Shown: positions 20,496-31,829 of the stretch, piece after piece
How the letters are laid out: every line of letters starts with the position of its first letter
Numbering within the stretch: the stretch's first letter is position 1
Assembly (NCBI GenBank): GCA_963775975.1
Contig: CAVZKX010000004.1
Location: 124,001 to 188,000, forward strand
DNA: 64,000 nucleotides
From: JANXQG01 sp963775975
Lineage (GTDB): Bacteria > Planctomycetota > Planctomycetia > Pirellulales > Thermoguttaceae
Direction of reading: 5' to 3'
Translations under genes and position numbers: made by a program
Notes under the pieces: model-generated
The model's input: the letters and a program-made list of their open reading frames with translations, nothing else
Told to the model about the DNA's origin: nothing
Database searches by the model: none

Positions 20496-23400
20496 ATGGG
20501 GCGACGACCGAAGAACCGGAAGCCTGGCGAAGTTGATGGAAAGACAAAGATCGGCTCGCCGGAGCCGCCGGTGAAAGTGAGCGTGGCCACGGTGCGGAGC
20601 CCAGGGGACCATCCTCATTCGCCTCCCAGCCAGGAAGCGCCGCTGCTGCCTCCAGCCGTTGAACAATGGCTCCAAATGCACGGGGCGGCGGTCGGGATCA
20701 GCCTGTTTCTCGTCATCGCGACACTCTCGATCTATGGGCAAACCTTAAGCTATAAATTTGTCAATTTTGACGACAATCAGTACGTCTTCGATAATGACAA
20801 CGTCAAACAGGGGCTAACGCCCGCCAGCCTGAACTGGGCCTTCACCGGCGTGCATTCCTCGAACTGGCATCCACTTACGTCGCTGACTCACATTGTGGAC
20901 TGGTCGCTGTATGGAGATTGGGCGGGCGGGCACCATCTGACAAACGTCCTCTTGCACGCGGCCGGCTCGGTTGTGCTCTTCTTTGCCCTGCGGCGGCTAA
21001 CTGGTGCGACCTGGCGGAGCGGTTTGGTGGCGGCGCTATTTTGCTTGCACCCGATGCACGTCGAATCGGTAGCCTGGGTCGCCGAGCGGAAAGACGTCTT
21101 GAGCGGGCTGTTTTTCGGGCTGACCTTGTGGGCGTATGCGGCGTACGCCGAAGCGGCGGCGAGCGGGGAGCAGGAGGCAGCCAGTACGACACGCGCGGCT
21201 TTCCCTTGGGGCAAGTATACGCTATTGCTGGCAGTTTATGCGCTGGGGTTACTATCCAAGCCGATGCTGGTGACCTTGCCCTTTGTGTTGCTTTTGCTGG
21301 ACTTCTGGCCGCTAGGACGGTGGGACGCGGCACGGCGCGGGGAACAGGTAGCAGCCCAGGAGACGACGAAAGTAGCGTCGCCGTGGATGCTGGTGGTAGA
21401 GAAACTGCCGTTGGTAGCATTATCGGCGGCAAGCTGCGCGGTAACCTATTTCATTCAAAAGGCAACCGGAGCGGTTACCGAGGATGTCACGCCACTGATC
21501 CGCATCCAGACAATGGTGCTTGGATATGCTCGCTATTTGACTAGATTGGTCTGGCCATTTGGCCTGACCATGCACTACCCGCTGGACCGTGAGTTGCACC
21601 TCGAACCGTTGGTTCTTTGTGGTTTGTTGCTAACGGCCGTTTCGGCGGCAATGTTGATATTCTGCCGGCAACGGAGGCGCTATCTTCTGGTAGGCTGGTT
21701 CTGGTTTTTAGGGATGCTCGTTCCGGTTATCGGATTGGTCGTGGTGGGCGACCAATCGACAGCCGACCGTTACACGTATTTGACCTATACGGGTTTGTTC
21801 GTCGCACTAGTTTGGGCCGCGGCGGATGTGGCCGGATTGGGAGCGGGGAACGAAGAGCGCGAGGCAAAACGCGGCGTATCGCGCTTGTCCACCGGTGTTG
21901 TCACCGGGTTGGGCGTGCTCGCGGGGTTCGCACTATTGTTTTTTGCCGTTCGCAGCTTCCAGCAAACGCGAACCTGGCAAGACAGCCAGGCGATGCTTCG
22001 GCAGGCGATTGCCGTAACCGACGACAACTTCATGGCGCATTCGAATTTGGGTAAAGAGCTCGAGAACAGCGGCAAATACGAGGAGGCAGAGGCCGAGTTT
22101 CGGAAGTCATTGGCGATCCAGCCGCGAGATTACCAGGCGCACAACAGCCTGGGAGTCATGGAGCGACGGCGGGGCAACAATTCGCAAGCGGTTGAGCACT
22201 ATCTTGCGGCGCTGGCCGTGAAGCCGGATTTTGCCCGTGCGCACGATAACTTGGCCGTCGCCTACGCGGCACTTGGGAGAATGGCGGACGCCGAGAAAGA
22301 GTGCGAGTTGGCCCTTCACTGCGACCCCAGTCTTGCCGACGCAGAGAACAATCTAGGCAACGTGCTGGCAGGCGAGAACAAATGGCGGCAGGCAATTGGA
22401 CACTTTCGCCGCGCCGTCGAGCTTGAACCCAACCGTGCCGACGCCCATTTCAACCTGGGCATGGCCTTGTTCGCCATCAAGTCATCCGGAGAAGGCATTG
22501 CCGAGCTTAAGAAGGCGGTCGAGTTGGATCCCGACAACGTCGCGGCGCATCTGGAGTTAGCGAACCAGTTTTATCTTTCAGGCAAGCTCGAGGAAGCGCT
22601 GCGGGAGTGGGCGGAGGTCTTGAAGCGAAGTCCCGGCGAACGGCGGGCCGCCAAAGGCGTGGGCATGGTACTTGTCAAGGTCCGACGCGGCGCGCAAGCC
22701 ATACCGTTTCTTCAAATGGCACTGGCCGCGGACCCTCAAGACATCGAGGCTCGATCTTTCAAAGCTGATGCCCATGCAATAGCCGAACAGGTTCCCGAGG
22801 CGACGGCCGAATATCGCGAGATTCTACGCCGCGATCCAAAGAACGTCCGCGCCGGCAAGGCGCTAGCCTCACTGCTGCTCAGAACGGGCCAAGGCGCGGA
22901 TGCGGTGGAAGTGTTGCGGACCGCGTTGGCCGCGGCGCCGGAAGACATCGAGGCGAGGCAGTTTCTGGTCCTTGCCTTGTTGGCTGCCAGGCAGGCGCCT
23001 GGGGCAATGGCCGAGTTCCACAATGTCCTCAAGCGGGATGCCAAGAACCAGCAAGTTCTGAACGGCCTGGCGCAGATCGCGTCGGAGCATCCGAAAGATG
23101 TCTACTTTCGCGGCTTCAGGGCGTTCGCTCTTTTAGAGGCGAAGCAGACGGAGGCCGGGGTGAAAGAGTTCCGAGAGGTTCTCAAATTGGACGATAAGAA
23201 CCAGGGTGCTTTGAATAGCCTGGCGTGGATCGAGGCAGCGCACCCCCGTGCGAAGCTGCGCGACGGCAAAGAGGCCGTGTCCTTTGCCGAGAGGGCCGCG
23301 GAACAAAGGAAAGACGATCCGCCGACGCTCGACACGCTGGCCGCCGCTTACGCCGAGGCGGGACGCTTCAAGGAAGCCGTGGACACCGCGCGGAAGGCAA

Positions 23401-23510
23401 AACAGGTGGCCGAGGCCGCAAAGAACCAGACGCTGGCGGATGCAATCGCGGTGCGGCTGAAACTTTACGAAGCGAGCAAACCGTATCGCGATGAAACGTT
23501 GGGAAATTGA
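20496..23510 (+). CDS. Membrane TPR protein D, GT-C/TMTC-like, intact, about 1004 aa
   Basis: The only unbroken member in the window. From ATG 20496 (GAGGG upstream): a Pro/Lys-rich cytoplasmic head, then family blocks NFDDNQYVFDNDNVKQGLT, SNWHPLTSLTHIVDWSLYG, HPMHVESVAWVAERKDVLSG, LLSKPMLVTLPFVLLLLDFW and QSTADRYTYLTYTGLF over about 10 membrane segments. From about residue 490 there are at least twelve TPR units, and then the cap (NSLAWIEAAHPRAKLRDGKE, RLKLYEASKPYRDE). The acidic loop 1 plus C-terminal TPRs mimics eukaryotic TMTC O-mannosyltransferases; activity is inferred. The gene converges with protein E. Confidence 0.86.
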   Translation: MGRRPKNRKPGEVDGKTKIGSPEPPVKVSVATVRSPGDHPHSPPSQEAPLLPPAVEQWLQMHGAAVGISLFLVIATLSIYGQTLSYKFVNFDDNQYVFDNDNVKQGLTPASLNWAFTGVHSSNWHPLTSLTHIVDWSLYGDWAGGHHLTNVLLHAAGSVVLFFALRRLTGATWRSGLVAALFCLHPMHVESVAWVAERKDVLSGLFFGLTLWAYAAYAEAAASGEQEAASTTRAAFPWGKYTLLLAVYALGLLSKPMLVTLPFVLLLLDFWPLGRWDAARRGEQVAAQETTKVASPWMLVVEKLPLVALSAASCAVTYFIQKATGAVTEDVTPLIRIQTMVLGYARYLTRLVWPFGLTMHYPLDRELHLEPLVLCGLLLTAVSAAMLIFCRQRRRYLLVGWFWFLGMLVPVIGLVVVGDQSTADRYTYLTYTGLFVALVWAAADVAGLGAGNEEREAKRGVSRLSTGVVTGLGVLAGFALLFFAVRSFQQTRTWQDSQAMLRQAIAVTDDNFMAHSNLGKELENSGKYEEAEAEFRKSLAIQPRDYQAHNSLGVMERRRGNNSQAVEHYLAALAVKPDFARAHDNLAVAYAALGRMADAEKECELALHCDPSLADAENNLGNVLAGENKWRQAIGHFRRAVELEPNRADAHFNLGMALFAIKSSGEGIAELKKAVELDPDNVAAHLELANQFYLSGKLEEALREWAEVLKRSPGERRAAKGVGMVLVKVRRGAQAIPFLQMALAADPQDIEARSFKADAHAIAEQVPEATAEYREILRRDPKNVRAGKALASLLLRTGQGADAVEVLRTALAAAPEDIEARQFLVLALLAARQAPGAMAEFHNVLKRDAKNQQVLNGLAQIASEHPKDVYFRGFRAFALLEAKQTEAGVKEFREVLKLDDKNQGALNSLAWIEAAHPRAKLRDGKEAVSFAERAAEQRKDDPPTLDTLAAAYAEAGRFKEAVDTARKAKQVAEAAKNQTLADAIAVRLKLYEASKPYRDETLGN

Positions 23511-23594
23511 ATTTGGAAAGTCGAAAGCCGCGAATTGCGAACGAGCTGTTAAGAAAACACGTCCTCAACCAGGCCGTCTCGAACGGTCGGAGGA

Positions 23595-25657
23595 TTATTG
23601 GCGGAACGGTTGCCCGCGGCGGTAAAGCTCGATCCGCTCTTCGATAGTGCCGGCCAAGGCGCGTTGGCCCGAGGACAGGGCTAAATCGCGCGCGGAAGAG
23701 GCAGTGCTGACCGCGGCGGTAAATTGTCCTGTCGCGGCGTAGGCCGCGGCCAGGGCATCGAGAATGCGCGGATCGGACCCGTGCGAAAGCTCGGCGGCCT
23801 TGCGGGCAAGTTCCACAGCCTGCGGGCCATTGCGAACCGCGTCGTCGCTCGTGGTGGCGAGCACCCAGGCCAGCCAGCCAAGTGCCGTCGCATTATCGGG
23901 CTGCATTTGGAGAAAGGTCCGGAGTTCCGCCACAGCGGCGGATGCTTCGCCCAACTGTCCCAGGGCATGGCCGAGATTGGCGTGCGGTTGCGGAAAGTCC
24001 GGATCGAGCGCTATTGCCCTCCGATAGTGCTCAGCGGCGGCGGCATACTGTCCGGTAGCCATCAGGGTGAGTCCCAAGTTGTTTTGCGCCATGGCGTGGC
24101 CCGGCTCCACGTCGAGGGCACTTTGAAAATGTTCGGCGGCGGCGGCGATATTGCCGCGATTCATTAGCAACATGCCGAAGTTATTGTGGGCTTCGACGTA
24201 ATCGGAATGGAGCGCCAGCGCCTTTTCGTAATGCCGTTGGGCCGCTTCGTTCTGGCCCAACGAGCTCAGGGCGCAAGCAAGATCGAAATGCGCAACGCAA
24301 AGATCAGGATAGATTCGAAGGGCCTCCTCGTACTGTTTCGCCGCCTCGTAAAACTGTTTGCGAGCATTGTAAGCGAGCCCGATGTGGAGCGGGGCAATGC
24401 AGTTGTTCGCCGTGCAGCTCAGGTCGCGCGTCCAGAGCGTGAAATCGTCGCGCCAGTAGGTGGTTTGCCAGGCGGCAATGCCGCCTAACGCCGATACGGC
24501 GAGCACGCCGGCGACGGAGACGGCAAATCGGCGGTTGACCGAAGGGCTCGCGAGGTCGGCGACTAGCCATACCAGCGCGGTGACCGGGCCAATCATCGGC
24601 AAGTACGTATAGCGGTCGGCCATCGACTGAGCGCCACTTGGACCAGACCGATGACGGGCACGAGCATGATCAAATACCAGAGCCAGCCGACGATCAGGTA
24701 AGGATGCCGGCGGCGCCACTTCCAGGCGAGATAGGATATGCCCGCGAGCAAGGCGGCGGCGGCAGCCACGGACCAAGGGCTCGGCGGCGCTTCGGAGTAG
24801 GGATAGTAGACGGCCAGCCCAAACGGCCAGAAAAAGAGCTTCAGGTAGCTGACGTAGGCGAGAAGGCAGTTTCCGCATCGGCGCCAGACGGCGACTTGCT
24901 CCAACGGCGCCATGGCCGTGGTCTGCAGCAGGAGCGTGATTGCGCAAGAGCAGGCCGAAAGAATGAAGAGCGGGAGCTTTTCAAGCACGAGGCGGCCGGG
25001 GGAAACGGGCGGTAGGGCCGAGGCGGCGCTTCCGCCCGCGAAGCGGTTTAGAGGCCAATAATCCAGCAGCAGGAGCACGAGCGGCAGCGTCACGAGCATC
25101 GGCTTGCACATGAGGCCGAGAGCAAAGACGCACGGCAAGAGAAAAGTGCGAAAGAGCGATGAAGGCTTACGAACGTAGCCAACGTAGGCGGCCAAGGTAA
25201 GAACGAAGAACAGCCCGCAAAGGACGTCCTTCCGCTCCGCCACCCAGGCGACCGATTCCACGCGCAGGGGGTGCAAGGCGAAGAGGAAGGCGGCGAAGGC
25301 GCTCGGGGCCGCGCGGCCAGGCATTTGCAGCAGGAGGAGATAGAGCGCGGCCGCGGTGAGGGCATGCAGCATGACGTTGGTCAAATGGTGGCCGCCGGCC
25401 CAAAGACCGTAAAGCTGGCAATCGAGCATGTGCGAGAGCGTCGTGAGAGGGTGCCAATTGACGCCCAGCGGACGCAGGAAAGCGGCACGAAAGCCGTGCA
25501 GCGTCAGGCCGGCGCGAACTTCGCGGTTCTCGTAGACGTATTCGTCGTCGTCGAAGTTGATGAAGGAATGACCGGCCGTCTGCCCGTATACGGCAAACAC
25601 GGAGGCAGCCAGGACCAGGCAAACGATCCAATCGGTGGAGTACCTGCGCGAGAGCAG
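23595..25657 (-). CDS. Membrane TPR protein E, GT-C/TMTC-like, frameshifted
   Basis: Family blocks NFDDDEYVYENREVRAGLT, NWHPLTTLSHMLDCQLYGLW, HPLRVESVAWVAERKDVLCG and QSMADRYTYLPMIG are followed by about six TPRs and the cap (WLAWVLATTSDDAVRNGPQA, RIELYRRGQPFRQ). A one-base deletion at about 24630-24640 splits VIGLVQV from AQSMADRY. No ATG, GTG or TTG lies in frame before the GTG at 25600, which would remove half of the first membrane helix. A CTG at 25655-25657 has AAGGAG seven bases upstream and restores the helix, so CTG is the preferred start (inference). It begins 4 bases after the stop of the giant TPR gene. Confidence 0.78.
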
Positions 25658-25661
25658 TGGT

Positions 25662-28600
25662 CTACTCCTTCAAATCCTCAATGAGCTTGTCATACTCGGC
25701 GCGTTCGGGCGGATCGATCTTCGAGCGGTCGAGATTATACGGCTCCTTGCGGGCGGTGGCCAAAACGTCGCGGGCATCGTCTTTCTTTTCCGACGAATCG
25801 AGCGCCCAGACCTTGTGGAAAAGCCAAGCCGGCTCGACCTTTGCGGAGGTGTCGCCGAGTATCTTTTCCAGGTCTTCCAGCGCCTGCTGCGGCTCGCCGC
25901 GCTTGATGCGCACGACGGCGCGGGAATCGAGCAAGCGAGCCTGCGAGCCTGCAAGCTCGATCGCGCGATTGATCAGCTTTAGGGCTTCGTTGGCGTCCTT
26001 GTCCGTGAGGGCGAGCAGCATGGCCAGATTGTTGAGCGCGATGACGTTGTTGGGATCGATGGCGATGACCTTTCGATAAAGTTCCTCGGCCTTGTCGGGC
26101 TGGCCCTGAGTGATCTTCAACGCGCCCTCGGCCACGAGCAGGATGACGGGCTGCTTTCTGGCGGCGGAAGCGGCGGTCAATATGTCTTCGAGCTGTTGCA
26201 ATTGTTCCTTGGTGATTTTCTCCGCATTCATTATGGCCACGGAGGCGACGGCAAGTTGCATCGCGTCGGCCTTGTCGGCATTCTGCCGGAGCAGCTCGAT
26301 TGCCTCGGCGAGACGGCCGCGGCGACCATAGAAGGAGGCCAGCGTCATTTGGCCCGGCGGATTGTCTTTGGCGTTGGCTTCGAAGAGTTTGGCGGCTTCG
26401 TCGAAATAGCCCTGGGCCACCGCGCGTTTCCGTCGGCGCGGTCAACCGCTTGCCAAAGTCCTCGAAGAGCTTGGCGACCAGCAGCGTGCGCTGAGCAGTC
26501 TCTTCTGGCGCGGCCTTGGGCTGCTTGACGTAGGTGATGAGAAACTTCCGAAGCGTCGTGCCCAGGTCTTGCGGCGAAACATCCACTCGGCGCGAAGGGG
26601 AACTGCGCTGCCGGGCTTGCCGACCTTTTCCAACCGATCGAGCAATTGTTGGGCGTCGGCGAGTTGTTCTTGATCGAGGAGCATTTTGATATAAGCCGCC
26701 ACATAGCCCGGATCGCATTGCTCGCGGCTGACCAGCTTTTCCATCTGCTCGCGGCAGTTTGCCCACTGGTTGTTGCGATAATACAGGCAGGCGAGCGCAT
26801 AGGGATCGCTGGGCCGGGGTTCCGCTCCGCCCGCTCGAACGAAGCTCCTTCCAGGCAGCTCGAGCGTATCGGGGATGCGCGCGGTGGCGGGATCGGCCGC
26901 CAGGATGCGGGCTTTGATGCTTTTGTCCTCACGTGTAGCCAAGGTTGACTTGAGGTTTTCCTCGATCAGCGCCATCGCCTTCTTAAGCTCGGGGAACTGA
27001 CCGTCGGCGATCAATAGGTTGGCCTTCATGCGGCGGGCCTTCATGCGATCGGCCTCCGTCACGTCAAGCTCGCCGCCGAGGAGCTTATCGATCAACGGGA
27101 CGGCGCGATCGCTTTCGCGGTTGCGAATGTAGAATTCGGCCAGCATGTTGATGAGTTGCGGCCGGTTTGGCTGGCGCTCAACCGACTTCTCATAGCCTTC
27201 GCGGGCCTTTTCACTGTCGCCTATGGCCTCAAACATATAGGCCAGCGCCAACGGAGCGACTTTCTCGGGAAGACTCTGTTCCGCCTCGGCGGCCTCGCGC
27301 CGCGCCTTGTCCATCTGGTCGGCGGCTGCGAGGAGCAGCACCAGTTCGATGCGGCAGTCGGCGATCGTGGGGGCCTTCTCGATGGCCGTGCGCAGCGATT
27401 TCTCGGCCGCGGCGACAATCGCCGTGGCTTGTTCGAAACGAGCCTCGGCGCGGGCGCGGCTGGCGAGCGTCCGGAGCATCTGCCCATGCCAGAGGTGGTC
27501 GCGGTAGTCGTCCGAGTTCGGATTGTAGCCCCGATTAGCAAGTTGCAGTGCCTGATCGAGACCGCCATGGAGTGTCACGACGTCGACCAATTCGCGCTCT
27601 AGGTCGTTGGAGAGGTCGACCTGGTTGGTTTTCAGGCGATCGAGGACTTGTTGCTCTAGGTCGTAACGCTGCCTCTCTTTGAGCATTTGCAAGAGCAGGC
27701 GGTTGAAGTCGAGATCGTTGTCGCCGTTGACGGAGGCCCGGAGGTAGTGTTCCAGGGCTTCGTCGTCGTTTCCTTGGGCGCGGCAGATTTCGCCCATCAG
27801 CACCTCCGGCCGCGACCAGTTTTTCCGCTTTTCCCCAGCCGCCGCGGCGGGCTTCATCGCCTGGTCGAGCAGATTCGGTTTGCCTTGGATTGCTTCCAAC
27901 CGCAGCCTTACGGCCTTGCCGTAAAGCCAGATCGGCCCTTGGCCAGTGAAGGCCTCGAGTTCGTTCAGCAGCCGGTCGATATCGGCGAGCGTGGCCGAGG
28001 GATCGTGTACATTATGGGTTGCCAGGTCGAGCTCCAAGAGCCGATAGCGAATGTTAGCGTCGCGCGGCTGCAACTTGGCAATCCGCCGGCCGAACTCCTT
28101 GGCGCGGTCGTAGTCCTTGATGTCCATCAAGGAGCTGAAAAGACCATTGAGGAGTTGAATTTTCTCGTCCTTGGAATATGCGTCGATGTTCGCGGCCAAG
28201 GCTTCGATTTCCGGCCCTGCCTGATCTCCTTGATCGCGGCACAAGTACGAGGCACGCGCGAGGCGAAGCAGGTATTCATCGCCCAGCTTGGCCTTGGCCT
28301 CGTCGAGGATCGAAAGTGCTTTGTCGAGTTTGCCGTGCCGGGCCTCAATATTGGCCTTGGCAACCCAGATTGCGGCGCTCTTCGGCGAGCTCTTTTGCAA
28401 GTTGGCGAGCATTTCCTCGGCCTTTTCGGCGTCCTCCGGCTTGCCTGTGGCGAGTAAGGCTTCGACCATGAACATGACGATTTGCCCGCTCTTGGTGCGT
28501 TGGTAAATGCTATTCAACTCCTGCGCACAACTCCCATTTATGCGGATTTTCATTCTTGTTGTCCATGGTGAAAAGCAGGAACGCCCGCGCAAAAGCAACG

Positions 28601-30106
28601 CACGCGTCGTCAGAAGGATTGCCGGCGATCGCCTGGCCATACTCTTTTACGGCATTGGCGTACTCGCCCCTTGAGATGAAGATTTGTGCAATCTGATCGA
28701 GGGCTTTAAAGTAATATCTGTCGTAGCCCAACGAGCGGCGGAACGCGACCATGGCCTGTTCGGGATTGCCCTGCTGCAGATAGCAGTAGCCGATCCAATA
28801 TTCCAGACATCGCATTTGCGGGGGCATATCGACCAGCGAAGGCCGGACCTTCTCGAACTTGTCGAGGGCCGAATTCCAATCGCCGTTGGCATAGAGTACG
28901 CGGGCCTCGAGAAACTTAAGCTGCTCGGGCGAAAAACTGTATTCACGCATCAGCCGGATGCATTCATTGGCGGCGGCAATACTCTCGGCGTTAACCGCGC
29001 CGCCTCGTCCATCGAGATCGAGGTTGGCGATACTAAAGAGAAGCTGGACTTTTGCGGACTTGGCATTTACCGTCTCAACGCCTTTTTTCAGAATTGCGAC
29101 AGCCTTTTCGGTGCCGTCAGCTGCGCCGGCGGCCGTTGGTTTGCCGCGGGGATCGTCGCGCAGGCAGATGTCCGCCATGAGGATGTACAGCGGCGGCTCC
29201 TGGGGGGCCACCTTGAGGCCTGCGCGCGGCAAATTCCTCCGCCTTGGGAAGATCGCCCAGATTCAAAGCGCATTTGCCCGCCAGGTAGAGTGCGCCGGCA
29301 TGATCGGGCTTGAGCTTTAGCGTAATCTGTGCTTGCTCGAGCGCGTGCTCGTAGTCGCCCAGCTCATCGAGCCACATGCCGTAAATGTCGTGCGCATACG
29401 GCGAGTCAGCGTTCTGTTTCGCCGCAATCATATCGGCCATGCACTTTCGGGCTTCGGTGACCCCCTTATCCTTATCGGGCCCGAATTGGTAGGTCATCGC
29501 CAGATCGCAGTAGATGTCGACACGGCCCTTGTTTGCGTCGTTGGCCAGCGCCATCTTGTAGCTCTTGATCGCTTCTTCATTTTTTTCGTCCTTGTGCTGT
29601 TTGCGCAGGCAATCGCCTAGCCGCCAGAGCAAATTGGCGCCCTCGGCGTCGATTTGTTCGGGAGGGACATTTACATATGGCTGTAAAAGGGCCCTCAAGT
29701 GCGACTCAGCGGCGGGCTGATTGTGCAAATCGTCCATCCAAACTACGATCAGCGAGCGATGCACTTCATCGAGCATCGTCTTGTCGGGCGGATCCTGTTT
29801 CTCCAATGCCCTAACGAGCTCTTCCAGCACGTCGGCGGAAGCATTGAATCGACCGCTTTCGGCGAGCCAACCGCCGAGCTCCTGCCGGGCCTTGAAATCC
29901 GTCGGCTTCAGGGCCAAATAGTCCTTCATGCACTGGAACGCATCGGCGTCCCGTCGCGGCTTGTCGTTCCAGGCGGCCACTGCCATGTCGTGAAAAGTCG
30001 ACGAATGGCGCGAGATTTGGTAGCTATGCAAAAGGTGCGTACCGCCCACCACGACGATTACCGCAATCAGGAAAATGACCGTCGCCTTGACGTTGAGGAA
30101 CCGCAT
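25662..30106 (-). CDS. Giant TPR protein, about 1480 aa, with four frameshifts
   Basis: N-terminal signal anchor (VKATVIFLIAVIVVVGGTHL) followed by about 1450 residues of helical repeats, many of TPR type: EEAIKSYKMALANDANKG, NPEQAMVAFRRSLGYD, KAEELYRKVIAIDPNNVIAL. It is probably tethered to the inner membrane with the repeats outside. No catalytic motif was seen. Frame changes are visible at about 29220, 28535, 26580 and 26435; in each case the repeat pattern continues in the new frame, so one gene is intended. It immediately precedes membrane TPR protein E (4-base gap), suggesting an operon and a shared scaffold role (inference). Confidence 0.75.
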
Positions 30107-30166
30107 TAGAAGAACCCTGGGGCTGCAAGAGGTGCGTCCAAGAGTCCATTATACCATGACGGCATT

Positions 30167-30427
30167 TCAGGCGATTTTTCGCATACGTAGAGCCGCGCGA
30201 AGCTCGTTTGGCATCGTAAGCTCGACCGCACTTGGCTCGCTTCGAAGCACATTGAGCACGATTTCCAGTTGATCGCCGGCAGGCGCAGCCAAGTCGATAA
30301 ACAGGAGTTTCCTCCCTCGGAGGACGCAACCCCCGCCTCCGTTGCCATCGATCCACTCCTGACGAACAGCATAACCGAGCTGTTCCGCAAGATTGAGTCC
30401 GTACGAAAGGAGTTCCACCGTGTGCAT
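30167..30427 (-). CDS. Small conserved-looking hypothetical protein, 86 aa
   Basis: Starts MHTVELLSYGLNLAEQLGY and contains VRQEWIDGNGGGGCVLRGRK followed by LLFIDLAAPAGDQLEIVLNV. The alternating helix-strand pattern and a Gly-rich turn with one Cys look like a compact folded domain. GGAGAAAGCAGG before ATG 30427 is a good ribosome site. I recall similar short proteins in planctomycetes but know no function. It is divergent from the histidine kinase and upstream of the giant TPR gene on the same strand. Confidence 0.65.
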   Translation of the reverse strand: MHTVELLSYGLNLAEQLGYAVRQEWIDGNGGGGCVLRGRKLLFIDLAAPAGDQLEIVLNVLRSEPSAVELTMPNELRAALRMRKIA

Positions 30428-30666
30428 CCTGCTTTCTCCAAACTACCGATTTCATTATCGGAATGCCGATTATAGGGGCTTATTATGCAGTCGCCTAGCC
30501 GAGTTGTCGATAGGGAAACGTGAGCTAAGTTCTTTGCAGACAATGAGTTAAGACGCAAGGTTTTGGCAAGCCAGCTAGAAAAACTGCAAGACCGCAATAT
30601 GCGAGCTGTGGGAATTGTGCGGCAGGTAGATTGTTTCGTAGGCGCTTTATAGACAGGTGACAAAAC

Positions 30667-31509
30667 ATGACTAATTTCGAAGAACAGGAACTTCAGCGAC
30701 AAATTGATGTACTCAAGGAACAACTGAGCAATGCCCAAAAGTTGACGGCGCTGGGCGAGCTTGCCAGCACGACCACGCACGAGTTCAATAATGTGCTGAC
30801 CACCATTATCAACTATGCCAAGCTGGGACTACGGCACAAGGACAATGAAACTCGCGAAAAGGCATTCGACAAGATCTTGTTGGCCAGCAATCGCGCGGCC
30901 AAGATCACTTCAACCGTGCTTGGATTGGCGCGCAATCGCAAGGCAGGACAGGAACCTACCAACCTGACGGAACTTATTGAGAACACGCTTCTGCTGCTGG
31001 AACGCGAGATGAACAAGTACCGGATCACGGTCGACAAGAATCTTCAGCCGGTGCCTGAGGCCTATGTCAACGGCAATCAAATTCAACAGATTCTGCTCAA
31101 TTTGTTAATCAACGCCCGGCAAGCCCTGCCCAGCGGCGGGCGAGTAGCGATCCGCCTTGCCTACGATGCGGACAGCGATATGGTTGACCTCGTGGTACGC
31201 GACAACGGCTGCGGCATTCCCGCAGACAAGCTCCCGAGGATTTTCGAGCCGTTCTACACGACCAAAAGCGGGCCAGATGCGAGCGGCAAAGGCGGTACCG
31301 GGTTGGGACTTGCCATGTGTCGGGATATCATCGAAGCCCATAACGGTCGGATTCGTGTCGATAGTACGGTCGGCAAAGGAACCTCGTTTACGCTGAAACT
31401 GCCGACGGTGGCCAAGGTCCGGCCGGCCCGGCCTGTCGTCGCGGCCCCGTTAATGCCGGTCGTGGCGATGCATGAAAACACCACGGCGCCGCTGCCTTTT
31501 GGCGATTGA
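30667..31509 (+). CDS. Soluble sensor-less histidine kinase
   Basis: 280-residue cytoplasmic kinase. After a short coiled coil (residues 5-25) comes the dimerisation/phosphoacceptor helix with His38 in TTTHEFNNVLT. The ATPase domain has the N box (QILLNLLINARQAL), G1 (DNGCGIP), F box (FEPFYTTK) and G2 (GGTGLGLAMC). There is no membrane segment, PAS, GAF or receiver domain, so input must come from a partner or the coiled coil. No response regulator is adjacent. AGGTGA lies upstream of ATG 30667. The tail after residue 250 is Pro/Ala-rich and probably unstructured. Confidence 0.9.
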   Translation: MTNFEEQELQRQIDVLKEQLSNAQKLTALGELASTTTHEFNNVLTTIINYAKLGLRHKDNETREKAFDKILLASNRAAKITSTVLGLARNRKAGQEPTNLTELIENTLLLLEREMNKYRITVDKNLQPVPEAYVNGNQIQQILLNLLINARQALPSGGRVAIRLAYDADSDMVDLVVRDNGCGIPADKLPRIFEPFYTTKSGPDASGKGGTGLGLAMCRDIIEAHNGRIRVDSTVGKGTSFTLKLPTVAKVRPARPVVAAPLMPVVAMHENTTAPLPFGD

Positions 31510-31829
31510 CGGGCTGGGGCCAAAGCGGGTCAGCGGAAAACAGATAAGAACTGTTTCCTGTAGTAAATATCTCTGGCAACCTTTTCCTTTGGCTCTACGT
31601 GATTCCGCCGACCTTGATGTCCGTCGGATGCCCCTTTGGAAAAGATCAACTTGTGTCGGCGTTGGACCGGAATCTGAATCGATTCCTGGGTCGCAGCACT
31701 GCCGCATACTCGGCCACAGCCGAAAACTCGGAAGAAAAACGTTGCCAAATAGGGACTGCGCTGGTTTAATTGCCGGGTTGTCGCAGACGATGCCTCCCGC
31801 CATCTCTGGCAATAGTTGGCATTGAAAGG
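31510..31829. other. Intergenic region after the histidine kinase
   Basis: About 320 bases with no convincing gene on either strand; reading frames here are Arg/Ser-rich and lack ribosome sites. No clear terminator hairpin was seen. The right end leads into a TATAAT and the repeated element listed separately. Confidence 0.4.
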
